This document shows, piece by piece, positions 1 through 10,300 of a stretch of DNA of 25,000 bases. This stretch comes from Actinidia chinensis. Taxonomy: Eukaryota; Streptophyta; Magnoliopsida; Ericales; Actinidiaceae. Location of the stretch: the NCBI GenBank assembly GCA_009663005.1, contig CM018895.1, positions 23,594,238-23,619,237 on the forward strand. The letters run 5' to 3'. How positions within the stretch are numbered: position 1 is the stretch's first letter; each line of letters opens with the position of its first letter. The translations under genes were made by a program, and so were the position numbers. The notes under the pieces are model-generated. The model did not search any database and was not told where the DNA came from. It saw only the letters and a program-made list of their open reading frames with translations.

Positions 1-22
1 GAGAAAAGTTACGAAAAACACT

Positions 23-316
23 AATTTGTATGAGTTCGGATATGAGTTCGGATCCAGATCCTCTTAAGTGAAGCTTGGTGGAATATTCTTAAAGTGTGAT
101 AAAACGACATTGTTTTTATGGTTTACAATTTTTTTTAGCATAAATCAAAACGGTGTCATTTTTATAATTCACTAAAAACGATGTTTTTTTTTTTTTCCAC
201 AGCATAAACCAATACGACGTGTTTTATTACGCTTTAAGAATATTCGCGTTTTATTACGATTTAAGAATATTTCATCAAATTTCGTTGTAGAGGATCCATC
301 CGAACTCAATTTGTAC
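23..316. mobile_element. Inverted-repeat (foldback/MITE-like) element
   Basis: An imperfect inverted repeat of about 65 bp frames this stretch. The left arm (from ~23, with a doubled TGAGTTCGGAT motif, GATCCTCT and GGAATATTCTTAAA, ending TAATAAAACG-like at ~112) is the reverse complement of the right arm (~247-316, CGTTTTATTACG, TTTAAGAATATTTC, AGAGGATCC, ATCCGAACTCAA). The CGTTTTATTACG-TTTAAGAATATT segment occurs twice in a row on the right (from ~218 and ~247). The interior is AT-rich with homopolymers and has no coding potential. It is probably a non-autonomous DNA transposon; no clear target duplication was identified and the left end may be clipped by the window. Confidence 0.5.
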
Positions 317-567
317 ATGCATTTGTACAATTCGTTCACACGTGGGTATAGCACTAGACCAACCTATGTAACTTGATACTCAACCCACTATCAAAAAAGG
401 AAATTCCCATGTAACTTTCCCTTTGAGTTTACTATAATACTGGACTGGCCTATGTGTTTACAGAGAGAAAGTAACATACTCATTTGTATGCACACTTGTG
501 TATATTCTTTCACATGAGATGTAGGTCCCACATTCTAATATGAGTTTTACACATTCACGTGAAAGAG

Positions 568-708
568 TTTGTATATATATATATATAAATGTATGTTAGT
601 AGCATTGTTGGTATTCATCACTACTTTATACAATATTCTGTTTGTATATATGTGTAAGTGTAAGTTATTAGCATTATTGGTATTCATCACTACTGTATAC
701 AAGATTCT
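568..708. repeat. Two-copy tandem repeat, ~71-bp unit
   Basis: Two consecutive diverged units (568-639 and 640-708) both run from GTTTGTATATAT through TAGCATT.TTGGTATTCATC and ACTAC.TATACAA.ATTCT. The first carries a short (TA)n run at ~571-587. No coding content is recognised; the surrounding 320-840 is AT-rich intergenic DNA with nothing else I can name. Confidence 0.7.
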
Positions 709-1013
709 TACGTAGACAAAGCTTAGACCGAGTCTACCTAAACTTCTACTTAGGCAAAAAGAGTACAATTGCATTAAACAGGAAGAGATCAAACATACAG
801 GAGTTAAAAGAGTTTCAAAGTAGAGCAGGGGAGGGGGGTCAAATGAACAAGCCCAAAATAAATGCCAAAAAGCCTAAAACTATTTTTTTTTGTGCTCTTC
901 GCTGTACACTACAATACAAGATGCTTTGGCAATGGAAAAAGAAGAAGTCCAAAACTGAGAACATAGACTGGAAGCCAAGCAAAAACCAAAGATCAGAACA
1001 AAAAGACTTGGTT

Positions 1014-1043
1014 GTAGTAGTAGTAGTAGTAGCAGCAGCAGCA
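1014..1043. repeat. Trinucleotide repeat (TAG)n(CAG)n
   Basis: A short compound trinucleotide microsatellite. It produces Val/Ala-rich open frames on + and Thr/Ala-rich frames on - across 840-1153. Those frames have no domain-like sequence outside the repeat, so I do not call a gene. The low-T plus strand and the G-run near 831-838 could belong to a UTR of a minus-strand gene lying left of the window, but this is only a guess. Confidence 0.7.
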
Positions 1044-1159
1044 AAAGCCAACAGCGACAACCCCCAGCAGGGATGATTTGATGAAGCAATGCCTCTCTTT
1101 TGAAACCGCTCAAAAAAAAAACCACAAAATTGTATCGAGTTCATAACTACCAATCAGTT

Positions 1160-2912
1160 ATGAAGTGTGGAGCCTGATAGTATTGCTCATTAAGTCATGT
1201 AGTTTTTATAAGGTTATTTTGGTAGTTTTTGCATACATGTAACCCTAACTATATATTGTAGCGTAGGGGATATCGGATAACTAGTATTTTTCATCTACAG
1301 AGTAAAACAGTTGCAGTGACAGTCAACGTAACCTATATTGGATGAACCATATAAATCTTATGTATGTGATTATTCTTGTTTTTTATTTGCATTTCTAATT
1401 AAATGAGAATGTAAATCAAGACCAGGCTTCAATACATTCAATTTGTGCTGAATTTTATTTCAAAAATAATAAAAATATAAAAATATAATTAACAAGTGCT
1501 CCCTCCTATATCAAATTCCTGGCTCACTGATTCATGAAACTTGTAATTGGTGTGGACAGCTAAGGATCAGCTTATAGGGCTGCATGTACCTGTTTGGGAT
1601 ATTTATGAACAAATTTGACAACCAATCACATGAGACCCATGTATCTTTAAGGGATTTTTTGTGACCAATTTCCAATACCAATCACATGAATTGGAGGCAT
1701 GGATTTTTCCATTTAAATGAAGCAACTTGTCTTTTTTCATTGTGTGGGACAAGCAAAAATGATTCAACATTCATAGAAAAGCAACCTATATTTGGCAAAA
1801 ATCATTGAGTTGGTTTTATGAACAATTTGGTCTAACCCAAGTAGGTGATTTAATACTAAAGATAAAGTTAAATTATCTAGGAGCAATGCTTTCTTCTCTC
1901 ACATGCGTATTGGTCCGATTAAAAAAACATATGATGAGATCTACCATTTATTGAGAATATGCATGTTGTTCCTGGAATATTGAATATTTTTTTTTTAATT
2001 TATAGGTTACTGAATTAATTGGCCTTATAATCAAGCGTGAAGTTCGAGTTTGAATCTTACTATTACGAGTTGCAATTTAACATCTCCCTATTTTCCTCAT
2101 ACCGGTTGTCAAAATACCAAAAAAAAGTTAATTGGAAGGATTTTTGACTAAGAAACATTCCTATTTTTTCTTTTTCTTTTTGGAGCATGTGAAATAAAGG
2201 GGAATTTTATTATGTATTTGGTTAAAATAAATTGATTTTTAAGAAAGTTGTAAGAAAATAAGAGTTGCTTAATCACTTTCACTATAAAATAATTTCTTTT
2301 TGGTTTTTTTGCGAGAATATAAAAGCTATATAAGCATGCTGACGGGAGTTGTACTTTTCTACCACTTTTAAGCTAAATACTGAAAAAATAGAATTTTTTT
2401 CTCTCTTGCATTTTTCATTACTTTCATTCTAATCAAACTTACCTTTTTCTAAAGCAAAGCATTGGAAGCAAATCTCTCAACCAAACAGGGCCCTACTTCT
2501 TCTTTCATTATGTATAGCCAATGAGTACCAAATGTGAGATCAAATAATGGATCCAGGGAGAGAAACCCAGTTAGGTTGGGGTTGGATTATGTACCAAAAT
2601 TCAATTAAATAACCCTCTACCCATAATTGTGTTGTTTAAATTATCAATAACTTAATAATGATAATTTTTTTCTGGTTGGTCTGTGTACTATACTTTTTTA
2701 TTTGATAACTCGATATTCAGTCTAAAGACCGATTAAAATGGAGAAATCGACATTTTTCATTCCCCTTTCTCTAATCGCACTCATTTTTTTAATTAGGTTA
2801 TATTATGAAAATATACATGTATTTACATTTTTAAAATTATTTTTACTCAAATATTTAGGATATTTGGATAAATTCACTTATAAAAAAATTAAAAAAAAAA
2901 GTGTGTAAAAAC
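1160..2912. other. AT-rich intergenic region, no gene seen
   Basis: About 1.75 kb with no convincing ORF. It contains small internal echoes (CCAATCACATGA at ~1622 and ~1678), poly-A/T runs, and a segment at ~1998-2090 with a GTTCGAGTTTGAATC motif faintly like a pol III B box. Nothing here is strong enough to name. Confidence 0.5.
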
Positions 2913-3407
2913 TAGGGTAACTTTCGTTTCACCCCAGGATTCTATTGAAATCACATTGTTACCTCCTTCACTCTTTGAAATCATACCGTACTCTCTTGCT
3001 TTACGATTCTATATAATAGTTTAGTCCAATTATTAGTTGTCAGTCTATTAACCTAACTAAATTCCCTTTTCCCGTTCTTTTACCCTTGTCTCTCTCAAAT
3101 CATCATTGCATTCACTACTCCACTTGAATCTCACTTCTAATCACCATTGAAACCAATCACCATCACATAACCTCTACCACATTGTAGTGAAAGGTGAATG
3201 GTGTCGGTGAAAATTGGTAATGGAAGGTGAAGGAAGTCGGAGGTGCGAATGAAAGCTAAAAAAATTGATAATAAAGCAAAGATGTTTAGTAATTCTGCCA
3301 TTAAGTCTAACGGAGTTGCCTAACAGGTCGAGTTGGTCTGATTTCAGATAATAAGGAGTGCAATGTGACTTCAGACTAATCTAGGGGTATCAGTGAAATT
3401 TACCCTA
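2913..3407. mobile_element. Non-autonomous TIR element (MITE-like), ~495 bp
   Basis: The two ends form a long imperfect terminal inverted repeat of ~55 bp. The left end (TAGGGTAACTTTC, CACCCCAGGATT, GAAATCACATTG, CTCCTT, ending ~2969) matches the reverse complement of the right end (AAGGAGTGCAATGTGACTTC, CTAGGGGTA, AGTGAAATTTACCCTA, starting ~3353). The interior (~3110-3240) is also partly self-complementary, with CACCATTGAAACCAATCACC opposite GGTGAATGGTGTCGGTG-like sequence. It has no ORF. It ends roughly 200-300 bp upstream of the likely start of the IQD transcript and so forms part of its distal promoter. The superfamily was not determined. Confidence 0.65.
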
Positions 3408-3599
3408 AAATTAACACTCTATCACCCTTCATTAAAAAGTGTGTTTTCTTTCCCTCTAACCCAAAGAAGAAGTAAAGAATATTAGCCTTAACTGAGGAGT
3501 TTTTGAGTGGGACCCACTTGCACCCATTACCTGTGGGCTTCACAAGCAAGTACCAGCTGTGTATTATTATTCAAATTTTTCCTCACATTCTCTCACAGT

Positions 3600-3741
3600 T
3601 GAAATCTTGTGGGCAAGATCTGTTTTTTCTCACTCTACAATCCCAAAAAATTCTCATATTTTTGCTTTTCAGTGAGAGAAATTGTAGAACAAGAAGAAGA
3701 AGAAGAATGGCCACTGAGAGATCCGGCAAGTTCAATTAGAG
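3600..3741 (+). promoter_or_regulatory. Probable 5'UTR exon 1 of the IQD gene with splice donor
   Basis: A purine-rich leader with a (AAG)n tract (~3690-3706) is followed by a donor AG|GTACTT at 3741/3742. A plausible acceptor (GGAAATAG|GG, exon from 4294) lies just before the coding start at 4318, implying a ~552-nt leader intron with a (TC)9 run at 4109-4126. A leader intron is common in plant genes. The transcription start is not resolved and no clear TATA box was seen, so the left edge is approximate. Confidence 0.4.
3707..3739 (+). CDS. Upstream ORF (10 aa) in the IQD leader
   Basis: An ATG in good plant context (AAGAATGGCC) opens a complete 10-codon frame, MATERSGKFN, ending in TAG two bases before the predicted splice donor. 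If the leader exon is real, this uORF lies wholly within it and would be translated before the main frame. A second upstream ATG at 4307 opens a 14-codon frame that overlaps the main start and ends at 4351. No family is recognised for the peptide. Confidence 0.35.
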   Translation: MATERSGKFN

Positions 3742-4317
3742 GTACTTTGTGTCGTTTATAATTTCTTGCACACCCGACATAATTCTAGTAGTTTACTTGC
3801 CAGAAATTTACGTTTAAAGTTGTTTTTGAAGTGGGTTATTTGATTTTTCATGAATTTTATGCGAATTTAATTTCTGGGTGTTGTGTCTTTTTCTTGGTAA
3901 CTGGCTATTTATTATTGGTTTGACTCAAATAAAGATGGGTTCCTGTTGTTTTTTTTTATCTGTTTGGTTGCTGAGAAAATGATGGATAGGGAAATAAATT
4001 GGTGCAATGAATCTTAAATTGTTCATAATTTGGACCAAGCAGTTTATGACTCTGCTTAGGTGTGGATAAATCTATTTTCCTCCACTTTTCTCAGAAACAT
4101 TTCACTGGTCTCTCTCTCTCTCTCTCATATGTTTGTTTATTCAGTGTAGATTTTCCCTTACAATGCATATAATTAAACTTGTGTATTTTACATGTAATTT
4201 CTTGGAATTAATGAAAGTTGAATGAGAGAGACAAAAAAGCCAAGTCTTTTTTTGATATTTTTTTTCTTTTGTTTGTTTTGGTGATGGAAATAGGGAAGTT
4301 TGAGGAATGATACATAG

Positions 4318-4392
4318 ATGGGGAGAAAAGGGAACTGGTTTTCTTCGATAAAGAGAGCTTTCAGCCCTGAGTCCAAGGAAAAGAAAAGCCAG
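4318..4392 (+). CDS. IQD: IQD exon 1
   Basis: Encodes 25 residues, [18 protein letters not shown] then SKEKKSQ, the canonical IQD N-terminus (MGKK-WFSSVKKAFSP type). The donor is CCAG|GTTTGG at 4392/4393, phase 0. The ATG context (CATAGATGGGG) is acceptable; an out-of-frame ATG lies 11 nt upstream. Confidence 0.85.
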
Positions 4393-7300
4393 GTTTGGGA
4401 ATTTTTTACCATCATTGTTTTGATTCTGATATTATCATTTCAAATTTAAATGGGATTGTGATGAATTTAGCAACTGTTTCTTCAGAAATCAAGTAAATCG
4501 AAGAAGAAAATTTCGCTATAATTCTTTTGGTTATGCTGTAGGCATTTCAAATATAAATGGTATTGTGATAAATTTAGAAACTGTCTCTTCAGAAATGTGA
4601 AAATATTAACCACCAACTCATCTAAAAGTTTAAATTGAAAGAAAGATGGGAAAATATATTTAATTATTATTTTCTCAACATGCCCCCTCACGTGGGGCCA
4701 GGTTTTCTGCCATAAGTGGGCTAAACACGTGCAAGAATTTTAATTCGGTAATCAGTGAGGTTTGAACAAAGGATACATGCCTGATGCCATGTGAAAGTGT
4801 TAACCACCAACTCATTTAAAAGTTTAAATTGTTAGAGAGATTGGTAAATTTATTATTTATTATTTTTTCAACATGCCCCTCACGTGTGGCGAGACTTTCT
4901 TCCATAAGAAGGCCAAATAAGTGCAAGAATTTTAATTGGTAGGCGGTTGAGATTTGAACGAAGGATATATACTTGCTCTAATACGATGGAAAGTGTTAAC
5001 CACCAACTCATCTAAAAGCTTAGGCTTTTAACTTGGTGGTTAACTATTTCACAAGAAATCAAGTAAATCGAAGAAGAAAATTTCGCTATAATTCTTTTGG
5101 TTATGCTGTAGGCATTTCAAATATAAATGGTATTGTGATAAATTTAGAAACTGTTCTTAAGGAATCAAGTAAATCGAAGAAGAAAATTTCGCTATAATTC
5201 TTTTGGTTATGCTGTAGGCATTTCAAATATAAATGGTATTGTGATAAATTTAGAAACTGTCTCTTCAGAAATGTGAAAATATTAACCACCAACTCATCTA
5301 AAAGTTTAAATTGAAAGAAAGATGGGAAAATATATTTAATTATTATTTTCTCAACACGCCCCCTCACGTGGGGCCAGGTTTTCTGCCATAAGTGGGCTAA
5401 ACACGTGCAAGAATTTTAATTCGGTAATCAGTGAGGTTTGAACAAAGGATACATGCCTGATGCCATGTGAAAGTGTTAACCACCAACTCATTTAAAAGTT
5501 TAAATTGTTAGAGAGATTGGTAAATTTATTATTTATTATTTTTTCAACATGCCCCTCACGTGTGGCGAGACTTTCTTCCATAAGAAGGCCAAATAAGTGC
5601 AAGAATTTTAATTGGTAGGCGGTGAGATTTGAACGAAGGATATATACTTGCTCTAATACGATGGGAAAGTGTTAACCACCAACTCATCTAAAAGCTTAGG
5701 CTTTTAACTTTGGTGGTTAACTATTTCACAAGAAATCAAGTAAATTGAAAAAGAAATTTTTGCTATAATTATTTTGGTTCTGTTGTAATCACTTCAAATT
5801 TAAATGGGATTGAGATAAATTTAGCAACTGTTTCTTAAGGAATCAAGTAAATCGAAGAAGAAACTTTTACTACGATTCTTTTGGTCTGCTGTAAAGCACT
5901 TCACATTTAAATGAGGGTTGTGATAACTTAGCATCTGTTTCTTCAGAAATCAAGTAAATCGAAGAAGAAGTGGTTTGGGAAGGAAAAACCCGCTGTTCCT
6001 GATTCGCCACCTTTGGAAAATGTCACGGTGCCTCATCCTCTTCCTCCACCACCAGAAGAGGTGAAACTAATTGAAGCGGAGGAGGAACAAACCAAACATG
6101 CTTACTCAGTTGCAGTTGCCACTGCTGCCGCGGCCGAGGCTGCCGTTGCGGCTGCTCAAGCCGCTGCGGAGGTTGTTCGACTAACTTCTGTGACTCAGTT
6201 CACTGGCAAATCAAAGGAGGAAGTGGCAGCAATCAAAATCCAAACAGAATTCCGTGGGTATCGGGTATGTTCCTTTTGCGTACATAAATAAAAATGTAGT
6301 TTACGTCTTATTATCTTTTAACTTTTTGTGATTCTGTATTTTGTTTAATTTTATGTCATTTCTTGACAAATAAGTTGCAAAGAAATTTATTTGAAAAATG
6401 CTCTTAGTACCGTGTAGACGTGTCCAACACTTCTGTTTTGTTTGAGCACAAGCATGTCTATTAATGTAGTGCTTGTGTCTTGAACTGCATTTGAATCACT
6501 CAATTTTTTCCTAGGAAAATGATTTTCATTGCTAGTTTTATGAGCATATTTTGAAGTTTCTGTACTTAATTTGAGCAGTGATTGATATCACTGTCCCCCT
6601 ATATTCCAACGGCTAATACTCAATTGGCGTAGTTCTTTTTCATAGTTAGAAATGCTGGGCAAAGCAAAGGTTCTGCATCCTTAAGGTTGAAGGAAATAGA
6701 AATGGAAAAGTTAAGAGGATCTAAGTATCTAACCATTCAGGATTGTTAGATCCACTAACTTTTTCCATTTCTAATTCCTTTTCCCTACCAAATCCTTGAT
6801 CCAAACACAGCCTAAGGGTTTACTTTCATCTTGTATTTGATTTTATCAGTATTTACTACTTCTTTGAGGTTGTTCGGAGATACATACTACCGCATTTCAG
6901 ACTTCATGAGACCATACACAAGTTAAAGTGTTTCTTCTCTGGGATTATTGACACACCGCCATGACATTCATAAGTTATGATATAGTACCAAAACAATACT
7001 GTAACTTTATAGACCACTCTCCCTTGAATACAATGTTTCGAACAGGACTGGAAGTGCCACGTTTGACTTGTTCAAACTTTTCAATGTTGACCCCTAAATC
7101 AAAATGAAAGCAGGTTGAAGGTTAAAATTTTATTACATTGTTATAAAATTAGATTTTTTGAACATATTTTTCTTCGGGAGGGCTGAAGAAGCTTTGCTGC
7201 TTAAATAACTTACTATTGATAAGTTGTGCAAAAAGATCGACCAATTCGAGGAAAACAGGAAATGGATCCATGTAGCTGATCTCGAGTAATTGGGGCAAAG

Positions 7301-10300
7301 TCTTATTGAGTTGAGTTGAGATTGAGCAATAGTTCTAAGAGCCAATAAAGTTTCAAAGAAGTCAAACTGAAAGCTATGAACTTAGCAGTTAAAAATCTCA
7401 AGACTTATATGTAAATGTCTACATTTTATTAATGATTTTCTTATCATCGACATTGGTCATTGTTATGGGTATCATTTGCTTAAAACGAGAGAGATGCATA
7501 GAAAAATGCCTATGATTAAAAGGCATTTGCAATAGATTTGTTATTTGGAAAATCTAGAATAACTTATATTATGTGATAATTCTATGGATTCTTACATCTA
7601 ACTGTATATTATAAATTTGTTGTGATTACATTTACTACAATTTTAGGATTTTGAGGACCAAAATAAGAGTTACAAGAAATTGTTAATACCATAGCGATTT
7701 ACAAATTGGACCGCACATTCCGAAACATGGTATAATTCCTTTCCGAAATAGTGAATTTAGTGACCCAAGTGATCTCTAAAGTTTTTCCTACTCATATCCT
7801 AAATATCTTCTTTGAAGCAAAAAACTTATTGTCATTGTAGGAGAAAATGTAGGAAAATAATGTGAAAAAATTGGTCATAACACGTAGAAATGTTTTTTAC
7901 ATGAATAATTCAAAAAATATTTTCTACATTTTATTAGATTTTTTTACTTGGAAGAAGTACATTCTAATGATATAATCTATAGAAGTCTACCTCTATCGTA
8001 CCACGATTTAGGTCCTGTAAGATACCTTGTTCCCGTTCCCAATTCTCATACCGTAACGTTTAACATATGGACAAATATTATTAATTGCTCCTGATCATAT
8101 TGGCACTTTGCAGCAAGAAAACTTTAGGTCTATCTTTATTCATTTACTTATTTCTCATTTTTCTTCTTCGTAACTTTGGTATCGGGTCACACGATAAATA
8201 ATATAACTTATCAACTGATTTGTTGTTGCCGGTTCATTGTCCTCAGGCAAGGAGAGCATTCCGGGCTTTGAGAGGGCTTGTTAGGCTGAAATCATTGGTA
8301 CAAGGGCAATCAGTCAAACGGCAAACTGCAAATGCTTTAAAATGCATGCAAACTCTATCCCGCGTGCAATCTCAGATCCAGTCACGAAGAATTAGAATGT
8401 CGGAGGAGAATCAGGCTCTCCAGAGACAGCTCCTCCAGAACCGTGCAAAAGAACTCGCGAGGTTGCGGGTTAGCTTTCTTTCATACCTCCATTTCCTAAG
8501 ATGCAATTGTTATGCTAGAAATAATTTTGATGCAATTAAAGTGAATTAAGCAAGAGTAGCTCAACGTACTACTGTCACTGGGCCTAGCTACAACAGTCTT
8601 ACCTGCCCTAGATAAATATAAATTTAGCAAGAGAAGGTACATCCTATTTGTCCTTTATATGTGATTTATTGTTATTAAAGGCTATTCGTAGATCTGGAAT
8701 CTTGTGGATATCATCCCACTAGATTCAGTTGCATTTCTTTCTTTGCAGATGTTGTTGCAACCGTTAGTTCTTGTATAGTGAAGAGCCTAACTTTCCATTA
8801 TATTAGAGTAGGGTTTCCTTTCTATCTTTGATTCCGGCTTAGCATCCTAAACTTTCATTGATTAGCTCATTGGTTTAAGGTCTACTCTGCAACTTGCTAA
8901 CAGCCCTATTCACTTAGCTAATTGACTCAGGTACCATCATGAAGTAACCTCCTTGGACATTTATAAGTAGGGCTGTAATCTTTTAGGAAAGAAGTTTTTT
9001 TTTTGAATTGAAAGTCAGATTTTAGTATTTTCTTGGGTCTGTTTGGAGATGTAGATGTCCGTTTAGTTACGAAGTTCCTTGTATAGCGTTACTAGAAAAT
9101 GGTATTACCCTAGCGCATTTCGTATTGGTGCACACATTCCGAAACATTATATAGTATTAGTGAGCCAAAGCGATCTTTAATGTTTTTCGTAAAAAATAAA
9201 ATGTAATAAACTAAAAAGTTAGAGAGAGTGGAACTTTGGCTATACAAAATGTAAAAAGGAAAAAAAAAATCGTAGTTTTACAATAAATGTGTTTGACATG
9301 AATTGTTTTGAATATAATTCTCGTTTTATTAGATATTTATAGATTGAATGAAGTATACACCAATATCGTAATGTATAGAAGAAGCCTACTTCTATCGTAC
9401 TATAATTTATGACATGTGGCATACTCCGTTCCCGTTCCTCGTACCAGAACGATTCACGTTGTAGGTAACATTGAAACGGCCATCATAATAAAAGTCTTGT
9501 CCTAACAGCTTCTTAGTAGCTAATATGCAAATGTAAATGGGGGCTATTAAGAACTATAAAAGTCCGCCCAGCCTTGAAATTTGTTGGACGGTGTGTTTGG
9601 TGAAGTGCACACAGGATTGGATTGCAATGCCCATTCAGATTCCTTTCAATTGGAATCATCCAAATATCATCTTAGTGAGTTATTGCAAAGAACAAAATGT
9701 TCCTATTGTAAAAACTCTTCTCAATTTAGAGTACTTACAAATGAAGTGGTTATAGATAATTTATTCTACAACTGTCAATGGATCGGATTAAGTCTGAATC
9801 CGTTTCTCAAAATTCGGTCCGAAATTCGTTTAATTCGAATCCGATAATGAGATTTTTAATGGACCAGATTTGGATATTTATCCGATTCGATCCGTTTTAT
9901 AATTTGATCCGGAAAAGTAATGTATCTGTTTTCTTTTACATATATGTCTTTTTTACTTTGCCCCACGTAAAAAAAGTGGATCAGATTGGATTTTTGGACC
10001 GGATGTCCATATAAGTCGTATTCGGATTTAGATTTGAGCAATGCGGATTTATCATTTCCAGATTTGGATGTCTTTTCATTCATATCCGAATCCGATCATT
10101 GATAGGCCATGTTTGTTCATAAACAAATTTGCTGTTTTACCTTAACAGATCGGGGAGGACTGGGATGACAGTCTACAGTCGAAAGAACAGATTGAAGCAA
10201 ACTTACTTGGCAAGTACGAGGCAGCCATGAAAAGAGAAAGAGCACTAGCTTATTCTTTCTCCCATCAGGTTATCTCTTAACGGAATCGTGCACTCTTCTA

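Larger units (their letters stand above)
4393..5946 (+). repeat. IQD intron 1: 107-bp tandem array carrying copies of the exon-2 start
   Basis: Units of ~107 bp begin at 4486, 4593 (interrupted by an insertion, resuming at 5056), 5162, 5269 (interrupted, resuming at 5733), 5840 and finally the real exon 2 at 5947. A partial intron-only unit fills 4393-4485. Each unit starts with an acceptor-like AG and AAATCAAGTAAATCGAAGAA, the first bases of exon 2, then ~80 bp of intron. Splicing to a decoy would soon meet a stop (for the 4486 copy, after [11 protein letters not shown]). The real acceptor and the 4486 copy keep TTTCTTCAG; other copies have TTCTTAAG or TTCACAAG. Confidence 0.8.
6265..8246 (+). 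other. IQD intron 2
   Basis: Interrupts the IQ67 domain at its conserved phase-0 site. It is AT-rich and holds a hairpin MITE (~6655-6815) and one copy of a dispersed repeat (~7685-8064). Open frames inside (for example minus-strand 7133-7345) have no recognisable product. Confidence 0.7.
8469..10148 (+). other. IQD intron 3
   Basis: Phase-0 intron between ARLR and IGED. It contains the second copy of the dispersed repeat and an inverted-end element (9775-10102). The segment 8560-9090 shows nothing I can name; a TAGCTCATTGGTTTAAG motif at ~8864 resembles a tRNA D-arm but has no matching B box or cloverleaf. Confidence 0.7.

Noticed and set aside
839..1153. Overlapping open frames on both strands
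   Set aside because: Driven by a trinucleotide repeat and homopolymers; no domain, no splice-consistent extension, no family resemblance.
1998..2090. Possible tRNA-derived SINE (GTTCGAGTTTGAATC)
   Set aside because: Only a weak B-box-like motif; no convincing A box at the right spacing, no target duplication or poly(A) tail seen.
4482..5367. Two nearly identical minus-strand open frames
   Set aside because: They are shadows of the duplicated intron repeat block, not genes.
8860..8945. tRNA-like D-arm motif TAGCTCATTGGTTTAAG
   Set aside because: No T-arm, anticodon stem or cloverleaf can be drawn around it.
9537..10083. Several overlapping open frames in IQD intron 3
   Set aside because: Produced by an inverted-end repetitive element; the translations have no protein-like features.
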